Below are positions 29,805-39,332 of a stretch of DNA of 64,000 nucleotides, piece after piece. The DNA lies in the NCBI RefSeq assembly GCF_001624695.1, contig NZ_JSEP01000002.1, positions 248,001-312,000 on the forward strand, read 5' to 3'. Numbering within the stretch: the first letter of the stretch is position 1; the number at the start of each line of letters is the position of its first letter. The position numbers and the translations under genes are program-made. The notes beneath the pieces were generated by a model, which was given only the letters and a program-made list of their open reading frames with translations, did not search any database and had not been told where the DNA came from. Source of the stretch: Labrenzia sp. OB1. Its GTDB lineage: Bacteria; Pseudomonadota; Alphaproteobacteria; Rhizobiales; Stappiaceae.

Positions 29805-30029
29805 TCAAGCGAACAGGAGGATCAGGGCGACCAGCAGCGAGAAGATGCCCAGAGCTTCTGTAACGGCGAAGCCGAAGATCAGACGGCCGAACTGGCCATC
29901 AGCAGCGGACGGGTTGCGCAGGGCGCCGGCGAGATAGCTACCGAAGATATTGCCGAGGCCAATACCGGCGCCGCCCATGCCCAGGCATGCGATACCGGCA
30001 CCGATGTATTTTGCTGCTTCTGCTTCCAT
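29805..30029 (-). CDS. atpE: F0F1 ATP synthase subunit c
   Basis: 74-residue hairpin of two membrane helices, the monomer of the rotating c-ring. The polar loop RNPSAADGQ separates the helices, and the proton-carrying glutamate lies in [20 protein letters not shown] (near residue 58). The first helix has the glycine ladder [21 protein letters not shown]. No sodium-binding signature was noticed, so proton coupling is expected. It sits between atpB and atpF'. Confidence 0.97.
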   Translation of the reverse strand: MEAEAAKYIGAGIACLGMGGAGIGLGNIFGSYLAGALRNPSAADGQFGRLIFGFAVTEALGIFSLLVALILLFA

Positions 30030-30100
30030 GACACGTGCTCCTAGATGATGTTTGCAGATTTTCTCACGCGCGGCGCGAAGGCCGTGTGATTGGATGACCC

Positions 30101-30850
30101 TTAGTGTGAAGGATGAATGGCGTCGTTCAGATACATGCAGGTCAGGACCGTAAAGACATAGGCCTGCAGGAATGCGACCAGGAATTCCAGCGCCGTCAGG
30201 GCGACCGTCATTCCGAGTGGCAGGATGGATCCGAAGATGCCGACTGCGCCAAGGGCGCTAAGGCTTACGATGAAGCCCGAGAACACTTTCAGCGTGATGT
30301 GGCCTGCGAGCATGTTCGCAAAAAGACGAACCGACAGGCTGATCGGACGCGAAAGGAAAGAGATCACCTCGATCAAGGTCACCAGCGGAAGAAGCGCGAC
30401 CGGCACACCGCTGGGAACGAAGAGCTTGAGGAACTTCATGCCGTTACGCATGAAGCCGTAGACGATCACCGTAACAATAACCAGCATCGCCAGCGCGAAG
30501 GTCACGATGATGTGGCTGGTGATGGTGAAGAAGTACGGGAACATCCCGAAGAGGTTGGCGACAAGCACGAACATGAAGAGCGAGAACACTAGGGGGAAGA
30601 ACCGCATCCCTTCGGTTCCCGCGGCGCTTCTCAGCGTGCCTGCAACGAACTCATACGCCATTTCCGACACCGACTGCAGGCGGGAGGGCACAAGGCCGCG
30701 TCCGCTGGTCGAGAAAATCAGAAAAGCGCATGTCGCTGCCACGGTCAAAACCATGAACAGCGAAGAATTGGTAAAAGAGAAATCCACGCCCCCGACTTCA
30801 ATCGGAAAGATCTTCTGGATTTGGAACTGATGGATCGGATCGTTCGCCAC
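30101..30850 (-). CDS. atpB: F0F1 ATP synthase subunit a
   Basis: 249-residue membrane stator that forms the two proton half-channels against the c-ring. The essential arginine is in [19 protein letters not shown]. Five to six membrane helices are visible, and the C-terminal [23 protein letters not shown] is family-typical. Start ATG 30850; atpI is 55 bases upstream. Confidence 0.97.
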   Translation of the reverse strand: MANDPIHQFQIQKIFPIEVGGVDFSFTNSSLFMVLTVAATCAFLIFSTSGRGLVPSRLQSVSEMAYEFVAGTLRSAAGTEGMRFFPLVFSLFMFVLVANLFGMFPYFFTITSHIIVTFALAMLVIVTVIVYGFMRNGMKFLKLFVPSGVPVALLPLVTLIEVISFLSRPISLSVRLFANMLAGHITLKVFSGFIVSLSALGAVGIFGSILPLGMTVALTALEFLVAFLQAYVFTVLTCMYLNDAIHPSH

Positions 30851-30905
30851 CGGCCAGCCTTCTTCGCTCGTTCATAATCACTGCGCCCGAAGGCGCGACA
30901 AAAAC

Positions 30906-31298
30906 CTAGTCAGATCCGTCCTTGTGAACGCCTTTTTCGCGCTGGATCTTTGCGTCCGGCTGTTCGGCGACACCCACCGAACGCAGAACATTCAAGACAC
31001 CGGCCGCGAAGCCCAGCAGCAGGAAAACGATCAGCCCGAGAGGCGATGTTCCTAACCACTGATCAAAAACCCAACCGATCCCGGCTCCAACCAGAATGCC
31101 CGCAATGAACTCTGAAGAAAGTTTCATTGCATGCGCATATCCGGACGAGCTGCTTTGCGACTTCCGTGCGGCTTTCTGTTCCACCGCCTTCATGCTGTCA
31201 AGCTTCCGGTTCAATTGAGCCCGCCGTTCCGACAGACCAGCTTCCGGGTTTCCCGCCGCCCGATCTTCCTTATCGCCATTGTGCGAAGACATGTTCAT
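30906..31298 (-). CDS. atpI: ATP synthase protein I
   Basis: 130 residues. A charged N-terminal half (KEDRAAGNPEAGLSERRAQLNRKLDSM) is followed by two membrane helices, KLSSEFIAGILVGAGIGWVFDQWLG and LIVFLLLGFAAGVLNVLRSV, matching the AtpI/AtpQ family. It is a non-essential assembly factor for the c-ring and may transport Mg2+ in some species. It is the first gene of the operon, about 60 bases after the promoter. ATG 31292 is a possible alternative to ATG 31298. Confidence 0.88.
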   Translation of the reverse strand: MNMSSHNGDKEDRAAGNPEAGLSERRAQLNRKLDSMKAVEQKAARKSQSSSSGYAHAMKLSSEFIAGILVGAGIGWVFDQWLGTSPLGLIVFLLLGFAAGVLNVLRSVGVAEQPDAKIQREKGVHKDGSD

Positions 31299-31363
31299 AA
31301 GTCCTCAGCCCGTGCCGACTTGTCAGATCCAAACAACAGGGGAAGCCCCCTTAAGCCGCGCGC

Positions 31364-31392
31364 ACCATAGTCGGCACCACATGTCGTGTCAA
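31364..31392 (-). promoter_or_regulatory. Strong sigma-70 promoter of the atpI-B-E-F'-F operon
   Basis: On the minus strand a perfect TTGACA (31387-31392) and TATGGT (31364-31369) lie 17 bases apart. The start site would be near 31357, giving a leader of about 59 bases. Confidence 0.8.
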
Positions 31393-31507
31393 GGAGCCTT
31401 AAACAAACTATATCCAATTGAAAATAAAGAGGTTTTTCTGACAGAACAGATTCAGGCGAGACCTAAGTTGCATAAGCTTTTGCGGCACTGCCGAAGCAGA
31501 TGCGGTC

Positions 31508-34500
31508 TTAGCCTGTCTCGCGGAATCGTTCCGCTGTCTCCAGATCCACCGAAACCAGCTGGGAAACCCCGCGTTCGGCCATAGTCACCCCGAACAGACG
31601 GTTCATGCGGGCCATTGTAATCGGATTGTGGGTTATGACCACAAAGCGGGTTTCCGTACTGGACGCCATTTCGTCGAGAAGATCGCAATAGCGCTCCACA
31701 TTGGCGTCGTCGAGCGGTGCATCGACCTCATCGAGAACACAGATCGGCGCCGGGTTCGTCAGGAAAACCGCGAAGATCAGCGACATGGCGGTGAGCGCCT
31801 GCTCGCCACCCGACAGCAATGTCATGGTTTGTGGCTTCTTGCCCGGAGGCCGGGCGATGATTTCCAGTCCGGCATCAAGCGGATCGTCGGAATCAACCAG
31901 CTGCAATTCAGCCGTACCGCCACCGAAGAGATGGGTGAACAAACGCTGAAAGTGCCCGTTGACGACTTCAAAGGAGGTCAGCAGGCGTTCGCGCGCTTCG
32001 CGGTTCAGGTTGGATATGCCCGTGCGCAGACGGCGAATCGCCTCGATCAGATCGTCGCGTTCGGACGTCAGCGTCGATTTCTGTTCGTCGATTTCGCGCA
32101 GTTCTTCCTCGGCGCGCAGGTTGACGCCGCCCAGGCGTTCGCGCTCCGCCTTCAGCCGCTCAAGCTTGCGCTCCGTTGCCTCGGGATCGGGGAGCGGCGC
32201 GCCTTCCTTCAATCCGGCAATTTCCGGCAGGGCGGTGACCGCGACTTCCAGGTCCTCGTCGATCCGGCGTTCCAGATTGCTCTTGCGTTCGCGGGCGGCC
32301 TCCAGGCGCTCCTCGGCGCGGATCTTCTTCTCGCGCGCGCCGGCCATGGCTTCCATTGCCGCCTTGGCGGCACGATCGACATCCGCAAGATCCAGCTCCG
32401 CCTGCTGAAGCCGGTCGTCGCGGGCCTTCTTCTCTTCTTCCGCCTTCGCGATGGCGGAAAACAGCTCCCGGCGCTTGATCTCGATGTCTTCCGGGGCCTC
32501 GATCAATTCCGCCCGTTCCTCTTCCGCCTCGTCGCGGCGTTCCTTCAGAACGGCGATCTGCTGGGCGGCATTGGCGGCGCGGGTCTTCCAGCCGTCATAT
32601 TCGCGGGCGATCGCCTCCAGGCGCCGGTCCCGCATCTGCTGTTCGCGTGCCAGGCCTTCCGACACCGCCCGTGCTTCCGCGAGCGCGCCGCGGGCGGTTT
32701 CAACCTGACCCTGAAGATCAGCGATCCTGTCGGCGTAGCTCGTGCTGTCCGGTGCCGCTTCAAGGCACTCTTCGGCCTCGATGACCTGTTCGCGCGCCAG
32801 TTCGGCCTCTTCGCCGATGCGCTCGGCGCGATCCCGGGCGGCTTCCTTCCGGGCGGCAAGCTGGGACACGGCGCGTTCTGCGGCGGCCAGGGCTTCGCGG
32901 GCGGACGCTGCCTGCCGCTGACCGTCGCGGACCTTGCCGCGAGCGCTCTGCTCAAGTTCGACGGTCTGGCGAACGCGCGCGGCGGCGGTTTCCAGAATTT
33001 CCTTGCGGTCTTCCACCGCCCTGCGGGCGGTTTCGATTTCCTCGGCCAGTTCCGCAAGCCTGTTCTTCTGGGACAGGCGCTGCGCGGCCGGCGTCGGCGC
33101 ATTGGCCGCAATCACAAAGCCGTCCCAACGCCACAGGTCCCCTTCCCTGGAGACCAGACGCTGTCCCGGCTTGAGCGCGCTGCGAAGCGCCTGGCCCTGT
33201 GCCTGGTCGACAATCCCTATCTGACGCAAACGCCGGGAGAGTTCCTGAGGTGCATCAACGAAGTCCGCCAGCGAGCGCACACCCTCAGGCAACTGTGGAT
33301 CCGCTGTCTCCGGCAGGGGGCTGCCCCATTTGACGGCGGCCGCCTCTTCAAGCGAAGCATCCAGGTCCTCCCCCAGCGCGGCCCCTAGGGCGGTTTCATA
33401 GCCCTGCTCCACCCGGATCTGTTCCACCACCGGTGTGTGATCCTGCTCGGAATGAACGTTGAGCACCTGCTCCAGAGTGCGGGCTTCCGTCTCAAGACCC
33501 TGCTGCGTTTGCTGGGCCTCGCTCAGGGGCGCGCGAGCGGCCTGTTCCTGCTCGCGGGCCTCTCGCGTCAGCGTTTCGGCTTCCTCGACTGCGGTCTCGG
33601 CTTCCGCGAGCGCTTCTTCGGCAAGCTCGAGCGCCTCGCGGTTCTCGGCAATGCCGTCATGCTCGGCCATGCGGGTATCGATTTCCGCCAGCGCCTGCTG
33701 GGCTTCCTGCGCCTGGGCAACAAGCCTGTCGGCGCGCTGGCGGCTGTCGGCGACAGCGCGCTCCAACTGACGGCGCTCGGCGCTCGCGCGTGCCTCCGCC
33801 GCTGTCAATTCGGAGAGCTGGGCCTCCAGGCCACGCACAGCTTCCTCGGCTTCCACCGCCTTTTCGCGCGCATTTTCGGTGCGTTCCTGCACCATTTCGT
33901 TTTCTTCCAGAAGTTCCGCGCGCTCTTCCGACAGGCGCTCCAGCACCTCGTCATTTTCGGAAACCATGCTCTGTTCGCGTCGAATGTCCTCAACGAGTTG
34001 AACCAGCCGCCGCTCAAGATCCTGCAGCCGTTCCTTGACCCGCCGCTCTTCCGCGTCGAGTTCATTGCGGGCAATGACCAGCCGCTGCAAGGCGGCGCCG
34101 GCGCCGGCGGCTTCCTCTCTGAGCTCGGGCAGCTTGTGTGCGGCGATGGCCTGAATGCGGGCGCTTTCCGCCTGCAGGCCGGTCGCTTCATTCACATCCC
34201 TTTGCGCATCCGCGAACTGGATTTCCGCCGCCGACAACGCATCGCGGGCTTCCGACCATCGGATGTAGAGGATCGAGGCTTCCGCCGCGCGGATCTCGGA
34301 AGACAGGTTCCGGTAGCGCGACGCCTGCCGGGACTGGCGCCGCAAATTGTCGAGCTGGCTGTCGATCTGAACGAGCACGTCTTCCAGGCGTTCCAGGTTC
34401 TGCTCTGCCGCCCTCAGCCGGATTTCCGCTTCATGGCGCCTGGAATGCAGACCGGAAATACCGGCGGCTTCTTCCAGGATCTGGCGGCGGGAGGTCGGTT

Positions 34501-34966
34501 TGGCGGCGATCAGTTCGCCGATCTGGCCCTGACGCACCATTGCCGGTGAGCGGGCGCCCGTGGAGGCGTCGGCGAAGAGCAACTGCACATCGCGGGCCCG
34601 TACGTCCCGGGCATTGATCTTGTAGTTCGACCCCTGCTCACGTTCGATGCGTCGGCTGACTTCGAGCAGATCGGCATCGTTGAAGGCGGAGGGCGCCGTG
34701 CGGTCAAGATTTTCCAGGTAGAGAGTGACTTCAGCGGTGTTGCGCGCGGGCCGGTTGAGGCTTCCGGAAAAGATCACGTCGTCCATTCCGGAGGCGCGCA
34801 TGTTCTTGTAGGAATTTTCGCCCATCACCCAGCGCAGGGCTTCGACCAGATTGGACTTGCCGCAGCCGTTCGGCCCGACCACACCGGTCAGGCCGTTGCC
34901 GATGATGAATTCCATCGGTTCGACGAAGGATTTGAAACCGACGATACGGAGTTTGGAAAACTTCAC
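31508..34966 (-). CDS. smc: Chromosome segregation protein SMC
   Basis: 1152-residue SMC ATPase that folds back on itself and, with ScpA/ScpB, extrudes and aligns chromosomal DNA. The head has Walker A GPNGCGKSNLVEAL near the N-terminus. At the C-terminus are the ABC signature LLSGGEQALTAMSLIFAV and Walker B PICVLDEVDAPLDD. Two long coiled-coil arms rich in Glu/Arg/Ala (roughly 170-500 and 640-990) flank a hinge around residues 505-625. The start is GTG 34966, with AGAGGTGG upstream. The smc, dsbA-like, DUF721, mutY order is conserved in Hyphomicrobiales. Confidence 0.97.
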   Translation of the reverse strand: MKFSKLRIVGFKSFVEPMEFIIGNGLTGVVGPNGCGKSNLVEALRWVMGENSYKNMRASGMDDVIFSGSLNRPARNTAEVTLYLENLDRTAPSAFNDADLLEVSRRIEREQGSNYKINARDVRARDVQLLFADASTGARSPAMVRQGQIGELIAAKPTSRRQILEEAAGISGLHSRRHEAEIRLRAAEQNLERLEDVLVQIDSQLDNLRRQSRQASRYRNLSSEIRAAEASILYIRWSEARDALSAAEIQFADAQRDVNEATGLQAESARIQAIAAHKLPELREEAAGAGAALQRLVIARNELDAEERRVKERLQDLERRLVQLVEDIRREQSMVSENDEVLERLSEERAELLEENEMVQERTENAREKAVEAEEAVRGLEAQLSELTAAEARASAERRQLERAVADSRQRADRLVAQAQEAQQALAEIDTRMAEHDGIAENREALELAEEALAEAETAVEEAETLTREAREQEQAARAPLSEAQQTQQGLETEARTLEQVLNVHSEQDHTPVVEQIRVEQGYETALGAALGEDLDASLEEAAAVKWGSPLPETADPQLPEGVRSLADFVDAPQELSRRLRQIGIVDQAQGQALRSALKPGQRLVSREGDLWRWDGFVIAANAPTPAAQRLSQKNRLAELAEEIETARRAVEDRKEILETAAARVRQTVELEQSARGKVRDGQRQAASAREALAAAERAVSQLAARKEAARDRAERIGEEAELAREQVIEAEECLEAAPDSTSYADRIADLQGQVETARGALAEARAVSEGLAREQQMRDRRLEAIAREYDGWKTRAANAAQQIAVLKERRDEAEEERAELIEAPEDIEIKRRELFSAIAKAEEEKKARDDRLQQAELDLADVDRAAKAAMEAMAGAREKKIRAEERLEAARERKSNLERRIDEDLEVAVTALPEIAGLKEGAPLPDPEATERKLERLKAERERLGGVNLRAEEELREIDEQKSTLTSERDDLIEAIRRLRTGISNLNREARERLLTSFEVVNGHFQRLFTHLFGGGTAELQLVDSDDPLDAGLEIIARPPGKKPQTMTLLSGGEQALTAMSLIFAVFLTNPAPICVLDEVDAPLDDANVERYCDLLDEMASSTETRFVVITHNPITMARMNRLFGVTMAERGVSQLVSVDLETAERFRETG

Positions 34967-35053
34967 CGGCGCCCACCTCTTGCGAAGCAGGGCGCCGAAA
35001 GATCGAAAGCGAAATCAGGGCACGTCAAGGCGGCCGGTGGCAAAACCGCCAGC

Positions 35054-35689
35054 TTAGAGGTTCTCCTCAATGATCTTGCCCATCTCATCAATCGACAGTG
35101 CCCCGGTGTGCCTTTCCCCGTTGATGAAGAATGTCGGCGTGGAGTTCACACCGAACTCACCGGCGCCACGATCCTTCACAGCATTTACTGCGTCCAGCAT
35201 GCCCTGGTTTGTCAAGCATTCCTCAAAGGACTCCTGTGTAAATCCGATCTGTTTGGAAAAATCGAGCAGCGACTGGTAGGGATTGTCGCTGAAGGCCCAG
35301 CTCCGCTGCTGTTCGAACATGATGTCCACAACTTCAAAATATTTGTCGGCCGGTGCGCAGCGCGCCAGCATGAAAGCCGCGGCGGCGACCGGGTCCAGCG
35401 GGAATTCCCGGAAAATGAAGCGGACCTTACCGGTATCGATATAGTCTTTCTTCAAGTCGGCATATGTCTGCTTGTGGAAGTTTGCACAGTGGCCGCAGGT
35501 CATGGACGCGTATTCGACGATGGTCACCGGCGCATCGTCCTCGCCCAGCACCTTGTCGCCAAGCGGGCCCGGTTTCAGCAACTCGTCCATGTCGACCGAT
35601 TGCGCCAGCGCCGGAAGGGTTGCGGCCAGGGCAAGCGCTGTGGCGGCCAGGGCGGTGGTTTTGAGAAACTGTCTGCGGGTCTGGGTCAC
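35054..35689 (-). CDS. DsbA-family thiol:disulfide protein, Tat-type signal
   Basis: 211-residue periplasmic thioredoxin-fold protein. The N-terminus MTQTRRQFLKTTALAATALA carries a twin-arginine motif, cleaved probably after LPALAQ. The redox site is CGHC in EYASMTCGHCANFHKQTYADLK, and the cis-proline loop is NSTPTFFINGERH. It probably oxidises or reshuffles protein disulfides. The start is GTG 35689; the longer open frame upstream lacks family content. It lies 88 bases before smc on the same strand. Confidence 0.92.
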   Translation of the reverse strand: MTQTRRQFLKTTALAATALALAATLPALAQSVDMDELLKPGPLGDKVLGEDDAPVTIVEYASMTCGHCANFHKQTYADLKKDYIDTGKVRFIFREFPLDPVAAAAFMLARCAPADKYFEVVDIMFEQQRSWAFSDNPYQSLLDFSKQIGFTQESFEECLTNQGMLDAVNAVKDRGAGEFGVNSTPTFFINGERHTGALSIDEMGKIIEENL

Positions 35690-35965
35690 GGGTTCGTCCT
35701 GTTCCTTTGATCCACCTGCTTGCCGGTTTTTCACCTTGGAAGCAGGAAAGCCGATCGATACTGAAGTCCGGGGACATCCTGTACGCGTCCACATGAACGC
35801 AGGATGCCCTGAGCGTGCAAAGTCTGTTTTCTCATGTGCCTCTTAAGGCACGGTGCGTCAACAGAGCTTTTCAAATGTGGCAACACAGAGGACGCAGGCA
35901 AGGCCAGTCTCACGGAGTTTTTATCAGCCGGACGGCTTTCGCAGCCTCCGGACCGTGTCGAGAAG

Positions 35966-36499
35966 TCAATCGAGCCGATCCGGATTGCGCGCGATCACCT
36001 GGCTGCCGAGCTTCTTCAGGGCCTGGCGCAGGCGGTCATTCTCCACCCCTTCCAGACGTTCCTCAAGGCGCTGTTCCTCGGTGCCGGTAAGGGAGCGAAG
36101 CTCTTTGCGGGGTTCGGGGGCCTTTACCGTGACCGGTTTTTGCAGGATCTTGATGCGGCCGATCGCGGCCCAGCCGAAAAACATGTTGATCCGCTCGATC
36201 ACCTGGGCGCTGTCGTGGGACAGAAGCAGCGCCGTCGCCCCATCGGTATGGACAACCAGTGTGGCCGGCTCAGGTGGATTTTCCGGATCGCTGCGGTCCG
36301 GACGGCGGGGCCAGATCAGCCGGTCGGGCTGGACCTTGGTGCCGTAACGCTCACCGACGATATCCCCCCAGGAGGCAACAATATCGACGGAGGCAAAGCC
36401 GCGCTTCTTGCAGGCAGGTGTCATCGCCTTGCCGACAAGCTCGGCAAGCAGTTTCGCATCTTTGGACCTGCGCGCCGGATTTGCCTTTGCAGCGCTTAT
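35966..36499 (-). CDS. DUF721 protein, DciA-like, probably starting at ATA
   Basis: DUF721/DciA proteins help load the replicative helicase in bacteria without DnaC. Conserved parts are LLAELVGKAMTPACKKRGFASVDIVASWGDIVGE and a C-terminal helical segment (RLEERLEGVENDRLRQALKKLG). The first ATG (36424) is inside the conserved N-terminal helix. In-frame sequence upstream reads ISAAKANPARRSKDAKLLAEL back to ATA 36499, preceded by an in-frame TAG at 36503-36505. AGGAGG ends six bases before the ATA. I therefore place the start at ATA (177 codons), which is rare. An ATG 36424 start (152 residues) is the conservative alternative. Confidence 0.8.
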   Translation of the reverse strand: MSAAKANPARRSKDAKLLAELVGKAMTPACKKRGFASVDIVASWGDIVGERYGTKVQPDRLIWPRRPDRSDPENPPEPATLVVHTDGATALLLSHDSAQVIERINMFFGWAAIGRIKILQKPVTVKAPEPRKELRSLTGTEEQRLEERLEGVENDRLRQALKKLGSQVIARNPDRLD

Positions 36500-36505
36500 G
36501 ACCTA

Positions 36506-36511
36506 CCTCCT
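36506..36511 (-). promoter_or_regulatory. Shine-Dalgarno AGGAGG that points to an ATA start
   Basis: A full AGGAGG on the minus strand, six bases before ATA 36499 of the DUF721 gene. No ATG, GTG or TTG occurs in that frame until 36424, 76 bases downstream of the ATA. The AGGAGG also lies inside a mini-ORF Met-Arg-Arg-stop. Confidence 0.6.
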
Positions 36512-36712
36512 CATCCAACCGGGATACGCCCGGCGGAAACCGCCATTGCATCGGCTCGTATCAGGAATCGGGATGATTTGTCTCAATAAAATAAGACAAA
36601 ATGACGACGAATACTTTCGCCAACCCGTATAGCATCACACTGAGACCAAAGTTTTCCCCAGGCTATCCAATGACTTGCCCTATCATTTCACGACACTTGG
36701 TCAGCTGATATC

Positions 36713-37801
36713 ATGCCCTCTGCTTCTGCCGCCCAAATCCTTTTGACCTGGTACGACCGCCACGCCAGGCGCCTTCCCTGGCGCGTGAGCCCGCAGGACC
36801 GCGAACTCGGCGAAGTGCCCGATCCCTACCGGATCTGGCTGTCGGAAGTCATGCTGCAGCAGACGACCGTGGCGGCAGTGAAGGATTATTTCGAGAAATT
36901 CACGCAGGCTTGGCCAACCGTTGAAGATCTCGCCGCCGCTCCGGAAGAAGACGTGATGAAAGCCTGGGCGGGTCTCGGATATTATTCCCGCGCGCGAAAC
37001 CTGAAAAAGTGCGCCGATGCTGTTGCGGCAGAGTTTCAGGGCCGCTTTCCCGATACCGAGGAAGACCTCCTGAAACTTCCGGGTGTAGGTCCTTACACGG
37101 CTGCCGCCATCGCCACCATCGCCTTCGACAGGCACGCCGCCGTGGTCGACGGAAATGTGGAGCGCGTGTTGTCGCGGTACTTCCGGATCGAGACACCGCT
37201 TCCGGATGCGAAACCCGACATCAAGGCGCGGATGGCCGAGTTGACCCCGCAGGCCCGTCCCGGCGATTTCGCACAGGGCGTTATGGATCTTGGCGCGACA
37301 ATCTGCACACCACGGCGACCAGCCTGCGCGCTCTGCCCGTGGATGAGTGAATGCCAGGCGCATAGTGCCGGTGTGGCGGAGACCCTGCCCCGCAAGGCGC
37401 CGAAGAAGGCAAAACCAACCCGCTATGGCGCCGCCTTCGTCGCGGTCGATACGGAAACCGGTGCGGTCCTGCTGCGCCGCCGCCCTCCCAGCGGTCTGTT
37501 AGGAGGCATGACGGAAGTGCCCGGTACCGACTGGTCGGAAACCTTCGACCGGGAAGACGCGGCGACGGGCGCGCCTTTCACCGCCGGGTGGCTACGGCGG
37601 ACTGCAGAGGTCAAACACACATTCACCCATTTCCATTTGCGGCTCGACGTTTTCCGCGCCGATCTGGAGGCCTCGGGCGCCCCCCTCCTGCAAGGCGCAT
37701 GGTGGTCGAAGCCGGACACGCTTGACGGCGAAGCCCTCCCGACCGTGATGCGCAAGGTTCTCGCACTGGCTCTGACCAGCGATCACGACCAGTCGGCCTG
37801 A
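36713..37801 (+). CDS. mutY: A/G-specific adenine glycosylase
   Basis: 362-residue repair enzyme that removes adenine mispaired with 8-oxoguanine. The helix-hairpin-helix and catalytic Asp region reads LKLPGVGPYTAAAIATIAFDRHAAVVDGNVERVLSR. The 4Fe-4S ligands are CTPRRPACALCPWMSEC (Cx6Cx2Cx5C). The C-terminal third (about 235-355) is the NUDIX-like 8-oxoG recognition domain, with LLRRRPPSGLLGGMTEVPGTDW. It is divergent from the DUF721 gene with a 213-base gap. Start ATG 36713. Confidence 0.97.
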   Translation: MPSASAAQILLTWYDRHARRLPWRVSPQDRELGEVPDPYRIWLSEVMLQQTTVAAVKDYFEKFTQAWPTVEDLAAAPEEDVMKAWAGLGYYSRARNLKKCADAVAAEFQGRFPDTEEDLLKLPGVGPYTAAAIATIAFDRHAAVVDGNVERVLSRYFRIETPLPDAKPDIKARMAELTPQARPGDFAQGVMDLGATICTPRRPACALCPWMSECQAHSAGVAETLPRKAPKKAKPTRYGAAFVAVDTETGAVLLRRRPPSGLLGGMTEVPGTDWSETFDREDAATGAPFTAGWLRRTAEVKHTFTHFHLRLDVFRADLEASGAPLLQGAWWSKPDTLDGEALPTVMRKVLALALTSDHDQSA

Positions 37802-38040
37802 TGCATGGCGGAAATCAGCGTTCGAACCCGATTTCAAGCTGCGCCCGGCCAAGGCAAACGGTCCAGCGCCAAGTTCCGGTTGCCGTTGAAAATCGGCACA
37901 GAGTTTTTCCTCATCCACGGCGGGCGACGGCCCGTATCTCTCATACCACAGACACTTGAACTTTAACTTTGAGACACCCCGGAAAATGCATTTCCGGGAA
38001 CGGTAGGGCTGTGTCTGTGTGAACCGAGTGGGAGTATGGA

Positions 38041-38523
38041 ATGAAACTTATTCAGAATATCGTCATGGCGTTGCTCGTGATTTTGCCTCTGTCCGCCGCC
38101 AAGGCCGCCGACAAGGACATCGTTGACACCGCGGTCGAAGCCGGCTCGTTCAACACGCTGGTTGCCGCTGTTCAGGCCGCCGGGCTCGTCGAGACCCTGA
38201 AGGGCGATGGCCCTTTCACCGTGTTCGCACCGACCGACGAGGCGTTCGCCGCGCTGCCGGAGGGCACCGTTGAAGACCTGCTGAAACCCGAGAACAAGGA
38301 CAAGCTGGTGGCGATACTCACTTACCATGTAGTCCCGGGCAAGGTGATGTCGGCCGACATCGCCGGCAAAAAGGCCTCTGTCGCCACCGTGCAAGGCAGC
38401 GAAGTCTCCGTCGACGCGACGGACGGCGTAAAGGTGGACGGCGCGACCGTCGTCTCCGCTGATATCGAAGCCTCGAACGGCGTTATCCACGTGATCGACG
38501 CAGTCATCCTGCCGAAGACCTGA
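38041..38523 (+). CDS. Secreted fasciclin (FAS1) domain protein
   Basis: 160 residues: a signal peptide ([22 protein letters not shown]) and a single FAS1 domain. The H1 and H2 motifs are visible as [18 protein letters not shown] and [13 protein letters not shown]. Such domains mediate adhesion or bind matrix components; bacterial single-domain forms are mostly uncharacterised. GGGAG lies seven bases before the ATG. The gene ends in a UUCG-loop terminator and is probably monocistronic. Confidence 0.92.
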   Translation: MKLIQNIVMALLVILPLSAAKAADKDIVDTAVEAGSFNTLVAAVQAAGLVETLKGDGPFTVFAPTDEAFAALPEGTVEDLLKPENKDKLVAILTYHVVPGKVMSADIAGKKASVATVQGSEVSVDATDGVKVDGATVVSADIEASNGVIHVIDAVILPKT

Positions 38524-38565
38524 GTTTTTGCCGGTATCCGTCGCCCCGGACCCGGGTGACTGAAG

Positions 38566-38600
38566 ATGGCGCGATCCTTCGGGATCGCGCCATTTTGTTC
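38566..38600 (+). terminator. Rho-independent terminator with UUCG tetraloop
   Basis: A 12-bp perfect stem (38566-38577 with 38582-38593) closing on C(TTCG)G, followed by TTTGTTC. It lies about 45 bases after the FAS1 gene. Confidence 0.85.
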
Positions 38601-38739
38601 AGCATACAGTAAAAACTCTTATTATTGATGATGTTACGACGCTCCGTTTCAAGAGCGAGGATCGTCCCGATGGAGTCGCATTTCAGAAAAATCTTTTGAC
38701 CTATGACTGGACAAGAGCACTGGAATGACCTTAATGTGT

Positions 38740-38756
38740 TTTAGAACTATTCTAAA
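38740..38756. promoter_or_regulatory. Irr-type iron control element before bfr
   Basis: TTTAGAACTATTCTAAA, a perfect palindrome TTTAGAA-N3-TTCTAAA, 24 bases upstream of the bacterioferritin ATG, where it would overlap the promoter -10 region. This matches the ICE motif bound by the haem-responsive regulator Irr in alphaproteobacteria. Irr is expected to repress bfr when iron is low. Confidence 0.75.
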
Positions 38757-38780
38757 TTAGAGACTTCCAGGAGAACTGCC

Positions 38781-39266
38781 ATGAAGGGAAATCAAAAGGT
38801 TATCGATTGTCTGAACGAGGCCCTGTTTCTGGAACTCGGTGCAATCAATCAATACTGGCTTCACTACCGCCTCCTGAGCGATTGGGGGTTTGCGCGTCTC
38901 GCCAAGAAGGAACGCGAAGAATCCATCGAGGAGATGCAGCATGCGGACAAGCTGACCGACCGCATCATCTTCCTTGAAGGCCACCCGAACATGCAGAAGG
39001 TCGCGCCTTTGCGCATCGGCCAGAACATCAAGGAAGTGCTGGATTCGGACCTGGCCGGTGAATATGAAGCTCGCACGGCCTATTCAAAGTCTCGCGAAAT
39101 CTGCCGCGAGGAAGGCGACTACGTCTCCATGCAGCTCTTCGAGGAACTGCTCTCGGATGAGGAAGGTCATATCGACTTTCTGGAAACCCAGCTCGAGTTG
39201 CTGGAAAACATCGGTGTCGAGCGTTACGGCCTGTTGAACGCCGCTCCGGCTGACGAAGCCGAGTAA
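38781..39266 (+). CDS. bfr: Bacterioferritin
   Basis: 161-residue subunit of the 24-mer iron-storage cage. Ferroxidase ligands are all visible: Glu18 ([11 protein letters not shown]), Glu51 and His54 (EEMQHADKL), Glu94 (GEYEAR), Glu127 and His130 ([11 protein letters not shown]). Met52, the bridging haem ligand, is present, so it is a haem-binding bacterioferritin rather than a ferritin. An Irr box lies immediately upstream. A strong terminator follows at 39290. There is no bacterioferritin-associated ferredoxin gene beside it. Confidence 0.97.
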   Translation: MKGNQKVIDCLNEALFLELGAINQYWLHYRLLSDWGFARLAKKEREESIEEMQHADKLTDRIIFLEGHPNMQKVAPLRIGQNIKEVLDSDLAGEYEARTAYSKSREICREEGDYVSMQLFEELLSDEEGHIDFLETQLELLENIGVERYGLLNAAPADEAE

Positions 39267-39289
39267 CAGCCTCTTCTTCCAGCCCTGAT

Positions 39290-39324
39290 GGCCGCGGACA
39301 GATTTTGCGTCCGCGGCCTTTTTT
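39290..39324 (+). terminator. Rho-independent terminator of bfr
   Basis: A 10-bp perfect stem GGCCGCGGAC (39290-39299) / GTCCGCGGCC (39309-39318) followed by six T. It lies 23 bases after the bfr stop. The convergent amn stop codon is only 9 bases further on. Confidence 0.88.
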
Positions 39325-39332
39325 GTTTTGTC

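Noticed and set aside
31628..33388. 586-codon plus-strand frame (and 33437-34549)
   Set aside because: Both are shadows of the high-GC smc coding sequence on the minus strand.
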